A stretch of 64,000 nucleotides of DNA. Origin: an uncultured Sphaerochaeta sp. (GTDB lineage: Bacteria; Spirochaetota; Spirochaetia; Sphaerochaetales; Sphaerochaetaceae). Shown here piece after piece: positions 26,895 to 35,896 of this stretch (its first letter is position 1; each line of letters opens with the position of its first letter). The translations under genes and the position numbers were made by a program. Under the pieces are notes generated by a model that did not search any database, was not told the origin of the DNA, and was given only the letters and a program-made list of their open reading frames with translations. The stretch covers positions 310,001 through 374,000 of the forward strand of contig NZ_OY763408.1 of assembly GCF_963667405.1 (NCBI RefSeq), written 5' to 3'.

Positions 26895-28025
26895 ATGCAG
26901 AGGAAGATGGTGGACAGACGAAAGACAATTTGTATAAGCATCTTTTTGCTCTTCCTGTTGCCCTCAGTGCTGTTTGCCTCCTTCTCCTTCGCCTTTGACA
27001 GCTGGGAAGGCCATCCTCGTATTCTATCCAGGTTGGTCCCAACAGGCCTCAGGGCCGGGACGGTTGTGAAAGGGGTTCCCCTTTTCCTTGAGTGGGATAC
27101 TTCCATTCTCCTGTTGGGAAAAGCAGGTTATCACGAGCGCATGCTCTGGCAAGACCCGGTGACAGGAATGGTGCGAACCACCAACCCTGTCATCTACGAT
27201 TATCTTTCCTTCGATTGGACCCTTGGCGTACAGCAGTCCATTGGCGCTGAACAGAAACACAACCTATTCTTGGGATATCGCGGTTCGTTTGAATACGGCC
27301 TCGACTCCATGATCGTCGGTGATACCCTTTCCACTGGGGCCGTACAGTCTCTCTCCTCCTATCTGGCAGCTGGCAATGTGTATTATGGGCCGCTTACCAT
27401 GTTTGGCACCAGTTTGGGGGTTTCGTACCGGTATGACTCGTTGGTCGACCAACTTTCCTCGCTTGACGGCTATCACCTCTCCACCGTCCTTTGGTTCGGA
27501 CCCAAGCTCCTGAACAGCAATGCCTCCTACACCTTGGTGGAAGCTGAACTGTTGGGAGCGAAAACGCTTGCCTCTGTTCGCGAGAACGACGACCGAAACC
27601 TCTATTCCATCGTAGTCGTCGATCGCCTTTCGGCAAGTGCCGCCTTTGGCACCACTATCTCCCTCCCTGTCCAGCAGGATTCCTCTCTCGGCAGTAAGGT
27701 CCGAGGTTTCGGAACCTTCGAATACCTCGCTGATATGTCCATCGCAAATCAGCTTGACTTGCGGTTCAATGGACCTGAGTCCTTCACCAAGGGAATCTTT
27801 CCCCACTTCATCTGCTTCTATGACATCGGCTATGGATTCGGCAACGCCCACAATACCGAAGTTGCTGCCTCGGACTTCCTTTCCAGCGTAGGGGTACGGG
27901 TATCCTTCTCCCTCCTTGAATACTTCGACATCGGCTACCAGATGGCCTATCTGTTGTCAGGAACAAGCAGGACCCAACCTACCAACGCCATGGTCGGAGA
28001 ATTGGTGGGCCGCATAACATTCTGA
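26895..28025 (+). CDS. predicted outer-membrane beta-barrel protein
   Basis: About 376 aa with an N-terminal signal peptide (ICISIFLLFLLPSVLFASFS). It then has alternating hydrophobic/polar strands with many Tyr and Gly residues, ending in a terminal Phe (VGRITF), the usual outer-membrane sorting signal. The start is ambiguous: ATG 26895, or ATG 26907 or GTG 26910 just after AGAGGAAG. No named family is recognised. It precedes an FAD oxidoreductase gene by 87 bp with no obvious functional link. Confidence 0.6.
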   Translation: MQRKMVDRRKTICISIFLLFLLPSVLFASFSFAFDSWEGHPRILSRLVPTGLRAGTVVKGVPLFLEWDTSILLLGKAGYHERMLWQDPVTGMVRTTNPVIYDYLSFDWTLGVQQSIGAEQKHNLFLGYRGSFEYGLDSMIVGDTLSTGAVQSLSSYLAAGNVYYGPLTMFGTSLGVSYRYDSLVDQLSSLDGYHLSTVLWFGPKLLNSNASYTLVEAELLGAKTLASVRENDDRNLYSIVVVDRLSASAAFGTTISLPVQQDSSLGSKVRGFGTFEYLADMSIANQLDLRFNGPESFTKGIFPHFICFYDIGYGFGNAHNTEVAASDFLSSVGVRVSFSLLEYFDIGYQMAYLLSGTSRTQPTNAMVGELVGRITF

Positions 28026-28112
28026 GAAATTTCACTTCTGTTTGGTACTATCCCTTATTTGTATTACCTATGATAGAATATATGAAACTATCTATTGGCT
28101 GGAGGTTGGGAA

Positions 28113-29600
28113 ATGTCCAAACACATCATCGTCATCGGGGCAGGCATTGCAGGGCTCAGTGCAGCATCCTACCTCCTGCGCAACGGCTATCAGGTAACGG
28201 TGTTGGAAAAGCACATGGAACCAGGAGGGCTTTGCACCTCGTGGAAACGCAAGGGCTACACCATCGACTACTGCATCCACTGGATGATGGGAACCCGGGA
28301 AGGAACCGAGTTCCATCCCCTCTGGCAGGACCTGGGAGCCTTCACCAATGCTGATGGCTCTCCTGTCCCCATCGTCAACTTCGATACCTTCACCACCCTT
28401 GAGCTCTCCACCGGGGAGTCGGTCTGTCTTTCCAGCAATCTGGAGGACGTACGCGATACCTTCCTGGCCTTGGCCCCGGAGGATGAGAAAGAGATCCTCA
28501 AGTTTTACAAGACACTCAAGACCATGGCAGGCACCACCAGCACCAACCCCTTGGTCAAAAAGATCTCCGGTTTCCGTCAGCTCATGGCTCTGATGAGCCA
28601 TCTGCTTCCCATGCAGGAGTACGCCAACCGATTCAAGAGTCCCAAGCTGCGAGAGCTGTTCCTCACCGAAATCCCTTCCGACTGGAGTCTGGTCTCCCTC
28701 ACCATGGGGCTCGCCCAACAGCCGCTCAAGAGTGCAGGCTATCCTGTCGGGGGCTCGCTGAACATTGCCAGGAACATTGCACGGCTCATCGAGGACAAGG
28801 GTGGGGTAATCCGGTACAAGAGTGATGTGCATACGATCATGGTGAGTGATGATAAGGCCATCGGGGTTACGCTTTCCGACGGAACCACGGTGTCTGCCGA
28901 TTATGTGGTCAGCGCAGCCGACGGCTATGCCACCCTCTACTCAATGCTCGACGGGGCCTATGTGAGCGAGCCCTACAAGAAAGCCTTTGGCGAGTACCCG
29001 GTCTTTCCGTCCACCGTCATGGCAGCCTTCGGCATCCACAAGGACCTTTCATCCTTCACTCATGCATCATCGCTGTATCTCAAAGAGCCGATTGTCTTTG
29101 CAGATGGGACAACCCAAGACCGACTGAATCTCAACATCTATCACTATGACCCAACACTGGCGCCCAAAGGATGCACGGTGGTGACCGCGCTTTTCAATAC
29201 GTGGGAGACGGAGGCGTGGGTAACACTGGCTCAGGATCATCCAGCCAAGTATAAGGCAGAAAAGCAACGCATAGCTGATGAGGTTCTCAAGCGGCTTGAG
29301 CAGGTGTTCGGTTCGCTGGAAGGACTGGTCGACATGGTCGACGTCTCCACCCCGAACTCGGTTGTCCACTATACAAGCAACTGGAAAGGAAGCTTTGAGG
29401 GCTTTGCACCCACCAAGACAACGCTCTCCAAGCGCCTGCCCAAAAAGCTACCCGGACTTGCCAATTTTGCCATGATCGGGCAATGGACCACCCCAGGCGG
29501 AGGACTGCCCACCGCAGCAAAGGACGGGCATGATATCGCCAAGATGCTCTGCAAGGAGGATGGCAAGCCATTCAGAACTGGCTGGCTTGTTCAGCGGTAG
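28113..29600 (+). CDS. phytoene-desaturase-like FAD oxidoreductase
   Basis: 495 aa, CrtI/NAD(P)-binding Rossmann amine-oxidase superfamily. The FAD-binding motif is at the N terminus (IIVIGAGIAGLSAASYLLRN then VTVLEKHMEPGG), the second dinucleotide region at ADYVVSAADGYATLY, and the C-terminal FAD motif near IGQWTTPGGGLPTAAKDGHD. The ATG at 28113 follows GGAGGTTGG by eight bases. No carotenoid genes are nearby, so the substrate is unknown; many such spirochaete proteins are annotated only as NAD(P)/FAD-dependent oxidoreductases. Confidence 0.8.
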   Translation: MSKHIIVIGAGIAGLSAASYLLRNGYQVTVLEKHMEPGGLCTSWKRKGYTIDYCIHWMMGTREGTEFHPLWQDLGAFTNADGSPVPIVNFDTFTTLELSTGESVCLSSNLEDVRDTFLALAPEDEKEILKFYKTLKTMAGTTSTNPLVKKISGFRQLMALMSHLLPMQEYANRFKSPKLRELFLTEIPSDWSLVSLTMGLAQQPLKSAGYPVGGSLNIARNIARLIEDKGGVIRYKSDVHTIMVSDDKAIGVTLSDGTTVSADYVVSAADGYATLYSMLDGAYVSEPYKKAFGEYPVFPSTVMAAFGIHKDLSSFTHASSLYLKEPIVFADGTTQDRLNLNIYHYDPTLAPKGCTVVTALFNTWETEAWVTLAQDHPAKYKAEKQRIADEVLKRLEQVFGSLEGLVDMVDVSTPNSVVHYTSNWKGSFEGFAPTKTTLSKRLPKKLPGLANFAMIGQWTTPGGGLPTAAKDGHDIAKMLCKEDGKPFRTGWLVQR

Positions 29601-30253
29601 GGATTGGCCTCGCTCTTCTTCAGTACATTCTTCTCAGCAAATCCCAGGGCGGAGAGGGCCTTCATCGTTCTCTCCAGCTGATACGCCGGGATCCAGCGCA
29701 CGGTCAGTCGGACAGCCTTCGAATCGGGCAGCAGTTCTGCATAGGGCTTGAGCCCCGCATTGAGCAACCTGTCGTACTGGGCATAGGCGGTGAGAAGGCT
29801 GGAATACGCCCCCACCTGGATCTGGTACCAGCCGGTGTCCCCTGCACGATTGTACTTCGACTCGGGAATCTCCGGCTCGAAGATCAGGGTGAGATCGACC
29901 GGGGCAATCCCACTGGCAAGCATATCGATTTGCTTGGCCGATGCCGGGGTCAGGTCGATGATCCTGCCATCCACATAGGGGCCCCGGTCATTGATCCTGA
30001 CATCGACACTCTTGCCGTTGACGGTATTGGTAACCCGTACGATGGTACCGAATTTCAGACTCTTGTGAGCGGCAGAGAGACTGTTGGGGTCGAACGTCTC
30101 CCCATTGGCCGTCAGGCTTTCGCTCTTGTCTGTGGTGTACCACGAGGCAATGCCTTTTTCGATGACCGTACCCGGCTCAAGCGGGGCATCCTCTGCATAC
30201 AGGGCAGGGAAGACGAGAAGCAACAGGATTAGCAATGCCGTCAATCGTTTCAT
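29591..30253 (-). CDS. rlpA: RlpA-like protein with SPOR domain
   Basis: 220 aa exported protein: a signal peptide (LTALLILLLLVFPALYA), an RlpA double-psi beta-barrel domain (KGIASWYTTDKSESLTANGE, VRVTNTVNGKSVDVRINDRG) and a C-terminal SPOR domain (WYQIQVGAYSSLLTAYAQYD) that binds denuded peptidoglycan. In other bacteria RlpA is a septal lytic transglycosylase. The ATG at 30253 is preferred over a TTG two codons upstream. It converges on the oxidoreductase gene, overlapping it by ten bases. Confidence 0.85.
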   Translation of the reverse strand: MKRLTALLILLLLVFPALYAEDAPLEPGTVIEKGIASWYTTDKSESLTANGETFDPNSLSAAHKSLKFGTIVRVTNTVNGKSVDVRINDRGPYVDGRIIDLTPASAKQIDMLASGIAPVDLTLIFEPEIPESKYNRAGDTGWYQIQVGAYSSLLTAYAQYDRLLNAGLKPYAELLPDSKAVRLTVRWIPAYQLERTMKALSALGFAEKNVLKKSEANPYR

Positions 30254-30334
30254 ACCCAAGAGTATAAGCTCCCGCAGTTTGTTTTGGCAACCAGCAGTTG
30301 AACTGATGGATATGATTCACTATAATCACCACCT

Positions 30335-31909
30335 ATGAGTGAACAGAACGTATCTACACATTGGGCGGATATATACGCCGACAAAATCATTCGTGAGAAA
30401 GGGGAGAAGGACGTATACACCTGCGCTTCCGGCATCACCCCTTCCGGCACAGTCCATATTGGGAACTTCAGGGAGATCATCTCTGTGGAATTGGTGGTGA
30501 GGGCTCTCAGGGCAAAAGGCAAAAAAGTCCGGTTCATCTACAGCTGGGATGACTACGATGTATTCCGCAAGGTGCCGAAGAACATGCCCCAGCCTGAGTT
30601 GCTGCAGACGTTCCTGCGCAAACCCATCACCTTGGTGCCCGACACCACCGGAAGGGCGGACAATTATGCACGTGCCAACGAGCTGGATGTCGAGAAGATC
30701 CTTCCCACCGTCGGCGTCGAGCCCGAGTACCTCTACCAGGCCGATCGCTACCGCAGCAGCCTCTATGCAGAAGGCATGCGCACTGCCCTGGAGAAGAAGG
30801 ACGAGATTCGCGCAATCCTGGACGAGTTCCGCACAGAAGCCCTGGAAGAGAACTGGTGGCCTGTCTCCGTCTTCTCCTCCTTCACCGACAAGGACACCAC
30901 CACCGTGCTCGATTGGGACGGTGAGTGGAACATCACCTACCGCGATGATGAGAACGGCAAGACCGAAACCATCGACCTTAGGAATACCCCCTATGCCAAG
31001 TTGCCTTGGCGCATCGACTGGCCCATGCGATGGGCTCACGAGGGCGTGGACTTCGAACCTGCAGGCAAGGACCACCACAGCGAGGGTGGCAGCTTCGATA
31101 CTTCCAAGAAGGTCGTCACGGTCTTCGGCGGACAGCCTCCGGTATCGTTCCAGTACGACTTCATCAGCATCAAGGGCAGGGGAGGCAAGATCTCTTCCTC
31201 CAGCGGTGAGGTCATCTCCCTCTATGATGTGCTTGAGGTCTACACCCCTGAGATCACCCGCTTCATGTTCGCCGGCACCCGCCCGAACACCGAGTTTGCC
31301 ATCTCCTTCGACCTTGATGTTCTCAAGATCTACGAGGACTACGATACCTGCGAGCGAATCTACTTCGGCCTGCAGGAGGTGAACGAGAAGCGCAAGGCAA
31401 AGGAGATGAGAATCTACGAGCTGAGCCAGGTAGGCGAAGTGCCCACCGAAGCCTCCTTCCAGATTCCTTTCCGCCACCTGTGCAACCTCCTTCAGCTGCA
31501 TGAAGGCGACATCGTGCGTGCAATTTCCACCCTTGGTGAAATGACTGACAGCCAGAAACAGCGTCTCAGAACCCGCTGCGCTTGTGCCTGGAACTGGATC
31601 ACCACCTTTGCCCCCGAGGACTTCAAGTATCGTCTCAGCAATGAGAACGACCCCTTGGTCGAGCTCACCGAGCAGGAATTGAGGGCAGTGAAAGCCCTCT
31701 ATCAGGTGGTTGAGGTCATGGATCAGCTTGAGGACAAGGAGTACACCACCCGCCTCTATGACGCTGCAAAGCTCAACGATCTCGATACCGGGGAGTTCTT
31801 CAAGCTTGTCTACCGCATCATGATCGGAAAGGATCGAGGCCCGAAGCTCGGACCCTTCCTGCAGACCTGCGGCAAGGAGAAAGTACTCTCCATTCTCGGT
31901 CGCTACTAA
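30335..31909 (+). CDS. lysS: lysyl-tRNA synthetase, class I
   Basis: 524 aa aminoacyl-tRNA synthetase of the archaeal class I type, charging tRNA-Lys. The class I signatures are visible: HIGN at residue 41 (GITPSGTVHIGNFRE) and the second motif GKISSSSG around Lys285. The rest of the Rossmann core (FIYSWDDYDVFRKVP) fits. Class I LysRS replaces the class II enzyme in spirochaetes and some alphaproteobacteria. The gene stands alone and is followed by a strong palindromic terminator. Confidence 0.95.
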   Translation: MSEQNVSTHWADIYADKIIREKGEKDVYTCASGITPSGTVHIGNFREIISVELVVRALRAKGKKVRFIYSWDDYDVFRKVPKNMPQPELLQTFLRKPITLVPDTTGRADNYARANELDVEKILPTVGVEPEYLYQADRYRSSLYAEGMRTALEKKDEIRAILDEFRTEALEENWWPVSVFSSFTDKDTTTVLDWDGEWNITYRDDENGKTETIDLRNTPYAKLPWRIDWPMRWAHEGVDFEPAGKDHHSEGGSFDTSKKVVTVFGGQPPVSFQYDFISIKGRGGKISSSSGEVISLYDVLEVYTPEITRFMFAGTRPNTEFAISFDLDVLKIYEDYDTCERIYFGLQEVNEKRKAKEMRIYELSQVGEVPTEASFQIPFRHLCNLLQLHEGDIVRAISTLGEMTDSQKQRLRTRCACAWNWITTFAPEDFKYRLSNENDPLVELTEQELRAVKALYQVVEVMDQLEDKEYTTRLYDAAKLNDLDTGEFFKLVYRIMIGKDRGPKLGPFLQTCGKEKVLSILGRY

Positions 31910-31927
31910 GAGATTTTGGTATATATT

Positions 31928-31953
31928 CAACAGGGAGCCTAGGCTCCCTGTTG
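31928..31953 (+). terminator. lysS terminator, 26-bp palindrome
   Basis: CAACAGGGAGCC (31928-31939) and GGCTCCCTGTTG (31942-31953) with two central bases form a 12-bp perfect stem 18 bp after the lysS stop, followed by GCCATTTC. Confidence 0.7.
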
Positions 31954-31972
31954 CCATTTCAAGGAGTCACCC

Positions 31973-32587
31973 ATGCATGTTTTGATGATCAACACCAGTC
32001 CCCACCGCCAAGGGTGCACCAACCGTGCACTGCTCGAGATTGCCTCCACGTTGGAGAAGCAGGGCATCAGCAGCGAGATTCTCTGGATCGGGACCGAAGC
32101 CCTGCATGGCTGCATCGACTGCGGCTACTGCTTCAATCATGGGCGATGTGTCTTTGGTGATGACAAGGTCAATGAGGCTGCCGAAAAGGCCATCGCATCA
32201 GATGCCCTGATCCTTGGTGCTCCGGTGCACTATGCAAGCATTGCCGGAAGCGGCAGCGCTTTCCTCGATCGCCTCTTTCGCGTCATCTCACGCCAGATGG
32301 CCCTCAAGCCGGGCGCCTCGGTGGTTTCTTGCAGACGGGGTGGGGCGAGCGCTTCCTTTGACCAGTTGAACAAGTACTTTACCATCAGCGGCATGCCGGT
32401 GGTCTCTTCCACCTACTGGAATTCCGTCCATGGGAATACCGCAGAGGAAGTTGAGCAGGATCTGGAAGGGCTCCAGGTCATGCGCAACCTGGGATCCAGC
32501 TTGGCTTGGCTGCTCGCTTCCATCGAGACAGCCAAGGTGCCGCGCCCCCGTCTTGAACGGGAGCACTACACCAACTTCATCCGCTAG
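31973..32587 (+). CDS. NAD(P)H-dependent FMN reductase / flavodoxin-fold protein
   Basis: 204 aa flavodoxin-like fold. The N-terminal phosphate-binding loop reads MINTSPHRQGCTNRAL and a cysteine cluster follows (CIDCGYCFNHGRC, residues about 45-57), as in iron-sulfur flavoprotein-like reductases. The flavin loop GAPVHYASIAGSGSAF is also present. AAGGAGTCACCC precedes the ATG. Likely a cytosolic flavin or quinone reductase; the acceptor is unknown. It ends overlapping the convergent era gene by four bases. Confidence 0.8.
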   Translation: MHVLMINTSPHRQGCTNRALLEIASTLEKQGISSEILWIGTEALHGCIDCGYCFNHGRCVFGDDKVNEAAEKAIASDALILGAPVHYASIAGSGSAFLDRLFRVISRQMALKPGASVVSCRRGGASASFDQLNKYFTISGMPVVSSTYWNSVHGNTAEEVEQDLEGLQVMRNLGSSLAWLLASIETAKVPRPRLEREHYTNFIR

Positions 32588-33465
32588 CGCAGGATCCTGT
32601 CCAGCACCACGGAGTTGTTTCTCCACTTGTCCTGTGCCTTGACCCTGAGGTCGAGGCGCAGCTTCTTGTTCGGGAAGATGCTGCGGATCTCAGGCTCGGC
32701 ACCCTTGCGGATCTTGGCGATGTTTGCTCCGCCTTTTCCCACCACAATGCCTTTCTGCGTCTCCCGCTCAACAATGATGAAGGCTCTCACCCAGATGGTG
32801 TTCGTCTTCTCATCGTGCTCGATGTCAGCTATCTCCACATAGATGGCATGCGGAATCTCCTCTGTCACCAAATTGATGGCCTTCTCACGGATGATCTCGC
32901 TGATGCGGAACTCCAGGTTCTGGTCGGTGTATGCATCGGCAGGATAGAGCAGTTCTCCCTCGGGGGCGAGCTTGAACAGCTCAATGAGGATCTCATCCAC
33001 ACCCTCGTCCAGTTTGGCCGAAGCCTTTACCACGGGACGGCCGGGTAGAAACTCTTCCAGGAATGACTTGGCAGCGGCTTCCTCGGTGTCCCGGATGATG
33101 TCAGCCTTGTTGATGACGCACACTACCGGAGTTTTGAGTTTGGCGATGTGGGAGACCAGCACCATCTCCTCCTCTCCGGCACTTCGCTTGGAGTCGATGA
33201 GGTAGAGCACCACATCGCTCTCTTCCAGACTTCTGAGGGCAGTATCCTGCAGACGCTTGTTCAGCGTCTTCTCACTGAGGTGAAAACCCGGGGTGTCGGT
33301 GAAGATCAACTGTCCGCGGTTGTCGGTATAGATGCCTCTGATCGCATTGCGTGTGGTCTGCGGAGTAGAGGCGGTGATGGAGACTTTCATCTCACAGATC
33401 GTATTGAGCAGGGTGCTTTTCCCTGCTGATGGGCGGCCGATAATGGCTACCGTGGCACATTTCAT
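32584..33465 (-). CDS. era: GTPase Era
   Basis: 293 aa from the ATG at 33465 (11 bases after GGAGG; the TTG six codons earlier is part of the ribosome site). G motifs: G1 GRPSAGKST, G2 in TTRNAIRG, G3 DTPGFH, G4 NKAD, G5 SAK. The C-terminal KH domain carries the GKGG loop (QKGIVVGKGGANIAKIRKGA). Era binds 16S rRNA and assists 30S maturation. Single gene, 30 bp from the convergently positioned operator/LacI gene end. Confidence 0.93.
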   Translation of the reverse strand: MKCATVAIIGRPSAGKSTLLNTICEMKVSITASTPQTTRNAIRGIYTDNRGQLIFTDTPGFHLSEKTLNKRLQDTALRSLEESDVVLYLIDSKRSAGEEEMVLVSHIAKLKTPVVCVINKADIIRDTEEAAAKSFLEEFLPGRPVVKASAKLDEGVDEILIELFKLAPEGELLYPADAYTDQNLEFRISEIIREKAINLVTEEIPHAIYVEIADIEHDEKTNTIWVRAFIIVERETQKGIVVGKGGANIAKIRKGAEPEIRSIFPNKKLRLDLRVKAQDKWRNNSVVLDRILR

Positions 33466-33514
33466 CGTTGGTGGATCCTCCAAGGATGAGTATACCGTAC
33501 ACAGCCTGCTCTGC

Positions 33515-34528
33515 CTACCGAGTCATCTCCTTGGTGCTCTCCCGATAGACGAGCCCGCTACCGATCTTCATCTTGATGTCGCCGGCACTTCCCTGGCAGA
33601 TCACCTCATGCAGCATGCGTACCGCCTGGCGACCGATCATGGTGCGTTGCACATGCAAGGTGGTCAGGGGGGGCGAACTGGTGGCACTGAGGTATACATC
33701 GTCGAATCCTACTATCTGAATGTCGTCGGGTATCCTGTATCCGGCTTCTGCAAGGGCGCGCATCCCCCCGATTGCCAAGGTGTCATTGTCTGCAAAGATG
33801 AGTGAGGGGAACGTTGCCCCTTGCTTGATGTAGTGCTTCATCCCCAGATATGCACCCTTGAGCGTAGGCTCAAGCAGGTAGCAGAACTCCTTGCGGGTTT
33901 CGCGACCCAATTCCGCCATGGTGGAGTGAAATCCGTTGGATCGTTCGGTGAAGTTCTGGGCGTCAAACTGACTGTGGATGTATCCGATGGGACCGTCCCC
34001 CAACGAGGCAAGGTACGTGACAGCACTGTGCACCATTTCCTCGTTTGCCATCGTGATCGAGTGGCAGGAGAAATTCGGCATGGAGTTGTCGATGACCACA
34101 TATGGGAGCTTGATCTTGTGAAGCACCTCGTATTCGGAAGGGTCGATCTCAGTACCGATGACCAAAAGGCCATCCAAGTGGGAGATGTCCAATGCGTTGA
34201 TGGCGTCAGCGAGGCTTTTCTTCTCCACTTGGATGCGAAGAGTGTAGGAGAGCTTGCTGCACTCCTGCTCCACCGCATCCAGGATCTTGGAGATGAACCC
34301 TGCATTCTCCTCAACCAGAAAACCGGTCTTGATATATTTTAGGAACAGAATGGATTGCGGCGCCGAAGGACCAATTTTCCCCCGTTTGCCTTTTGCATAG
34401 TTTAGTTTGTTCAGTAACGCAAGGATTTCCTGGCGCTTTGCCTCGCTCACCCCAGGCCTGTTGTTGATGACCAGGGAAACGGTTGCCGGGGATACATTGG
34501 CTATTTTTGCGATTTCACGGATTGTCAA
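33515..34528 (-). CDS. LacI-family transcriptional regulator
   Basis: 337 aa. N-terminal helix-turn-helix (TIREIAKIANVSPATVSLVI then NNRPGVSEAKRQEIL), a hinge and a sugar-binding core of the periplasmic-binding-protein type (HLDGLLVIGTEIDPSEYEVL, GYIHSQFDAQNFTERSNGFH, PDDIQIVGFDDVYLSATSSP). It is divergent from the ribose-type ABC operon starting at 34796; three inverted-repeat half-site groups with the ACTAAA core lie between. It therefore very likely represses that operon, released by its sugar or phosphosugar. Confidence 0.88.
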   Translation of the reverse strand: MTIREIAKIANVSPATVSLVINNRPGVSEAKRQEILALLNKLNYAKGKRGKIGPSAPQSILFLKYIKTGFLVEENAGFISKILDAVEQECSKLSYTLRIQVEKKSLADAINALDISHLDGLLVIGTEIDPSEYEVLHKIKLPYVVIDNSMPNFSCHSITMANEEMVHSAVTYLASLGDGPIGYIHSQFDAQNFTERSNGFHSTMAELGRETRKEFCYLLEPTLKGAYLGMKHYIKQGATFPSLIFADNDTLAIGGMRALAEAGYRIPDDIQIVGFDDVYLSATSSPPLTTLHVQRTMIGRQAVRMLHEVICQGSAGDIKMKIGSGLVYRESTKEMTR

Positions 34529-34595
34529 AGTAGGAAACCCTCTCTCGATGTACGGAAATATAGCTTTTGTTTTTTAGGCCAAGGGAAAGGTTGGA

Positions 34596-34621
34596 ACTAA
34601 ACAAACTCAAGCTTGTTTAGT
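34596..34621. promoter_or_regulatory. candidate LacI-family operator
   Basis: Inverted repeat ACTAAACAA (34596-34604) and TTGTTTAGT (34613-34621), eight bases apart, between lacI-type gene and binding-protein gene. TATAAT follows at 34621-34626. Confidence 0.65.
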
Positions 34622-34710
34622 ATAATACGCCAGCTTCACCTCTTTGTCAAATCTGTTTCACTGTTGATTTTCCTACGCCGATTTGGAGGCAATGGAGGAG
34701 AAAATAGTGT

Positions 34711-34741
34711 TTGACAACTAAACAATTCAGTGTTTTACTAT
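34711..34741 (+). promoter_or_regulatory. candidate promoter with overlapping operator
   Basis: TTGACA at 34711-34716 and TACTAT at 34736-34741, 19 bases apart. The spacer contains ACTAAACA (34717-34724) and a mirrored TGTTTTACT, a degenerate copy of the upstream operator. Binding there would block polymerase. A perfect short palindrome, ACTAAA-TT-TTTAGT at 34761-34774, lies just before the ribosome site. Confidence 0.55.
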
Positions 34742-34795
34742 GTGTAAACGAACAAAAATTACTAAATTTTTAGTAAAATGTTTAGGAGGAGTTTT

Positions 34796-35806
34796 ATGAA
34801 AAAGGCATTGATTCTTGCTTTGGCTATGCTCATGCTCGTGTCGAGTGTGGCATTTGCAGCCGGTTCCCAGGAAGCAGCAGCTACCGGGAAAAAAGACTAC
34901 CGTATCGCAGTTGTTCCCAAGCTCACCAGCATCGCATGGTTCCAGAGAATGGAAGTTGGTGTAAAAGAGTATGCAAAACAGACCGGAGTTGACGCATTCT
35001 ATACCGGTCCCTCCGAAGGTGACGGTGCTCTGCAGGCACAGGCCATCGAGGACCTGATTTCCCAGGGTGTTGATGCAATCTGTGTCGTTCCGTTCTCCAC
35101 CAGTGCTCTTGAGCCAGTGCTGAAGAAAGCTCGCGAAGCTGGCATCGTGGTCATCTCCCACGAAGCTTCCGGCATGACCAACATCGACTATGATATCGAG
35201 GCCTTCGACAACGCAGAGTATGGTCGTCACTTCATGGAGACCTTGGGCAAGATCACCGGCGGAAAGGGTGAGTATCTCTTCACCGTTGGCTCGCTGACCA
35301 GCGAATCCCACAATCAGTGGGTTGATGCAGCAAAAGAGCTCCAGATGCAGAAGTTCCCGCAGATGAAGCAGTACGGAGACAAGATCGAGACTGCAGACAA
35401 CCAGTCCACCTCCTACAACAAGGTCAAGGAAGCACTCACCGCCAATCCGAACATTGCTGCCATCCAGGGTTCTGCAATGCCCGACGTAGCTGGGGCAGCC
35501 CTCGCTGTTGAGGAACTTGGTCTGGCTGGCAAAGTCAAGATTGCCGGTACTTCCTTGGTTTCCGTCGCCGGAAAGTATGTAAAGAACGGCACCATCGAGA
35601 TGATCTCCTTCTGGGATCCGGCTCTTGCAGGCAAGGCAATGGTTGAGCTCGCTGTCCGCGTGCTTGACGGAGAGAAAGTCGGTACTGGTCTTGACCTCGG
35701 CGTTCTTGGTTACGACAAGCTCACCCTCGACGGGAAGGTCTTCTATGGACAAGCTTGGATTGACGTGACCAAGGCCAATGTTGATGATCCTGCCTACGCT
35801 TTCTAA
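34796..35806 (+). CDS. sugar ABC transporter substrate-binding protein (RhaS/LsrB type)
   Basis: 336 aa periplasmic binding protein, type 1 fold. The ATG at 34796 follows AGGAGGAG; the in-frame ATG at 34778 is upstream of the ribosome site. The signal peptide (LILALAMLMLVSSVAFAAGS) ends before the spirochaete-typical AGSQEAAA. The body has YRIAVVPKLTSIAWFQRMEV, then GVDAICVVPFSTSALEPVLK, and IDYDIEAFDNAEYGRHFMET. It resembles rhamnose or AI-2 binding proteins, but the ligand here is unknown. It is the first gene of the LacI-controlled operon. Confidence 0.88.
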   Translation: MKKALILALAMLMLVSSVAFAAGSQEAAATGKKDYRIAVVPKLTSIAWFQRMEVGVKEYAKQTGVDAFYTGPSEGDGALQAQAIEDLISQGVDAICVVPFSTSALEPVLKKAREAGIVVISHEASGMTNIDYDIEAFDNAEYGRHFMETLGKITGGKGEYLFTVGSLTSESHNQWVDAAKELQMQKFPQMKQYGDKIETADNQSTSYNKVKEALTANPNIAAIQGSAMPDVAGAALAVEELGLAGKVKIAGTSLVSVAGKYVKNGTIEMISFWDPALAGKAMVELAVRVLDGEKVGTGLDLGVLGYDKLTLDGKVFYGQAWIDVTKANVDDPAYAF

Positions 35807-35896
35807 GTGAGGAACTTGTCAATTGTTTGAATCTGCTTGGGGTGGAGACATCCCAAGCAGCTCTGATTCTGAACTGGTACATGGACTGGGGGGTAT

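Noticed and set aside
30326..31957. 543-codon open frame on the minus strand opposite lysS
   Set aside because: The plus strand clearly encodes class I LysRS with both signature motifs; the minus frame is a codon-bias shadow.
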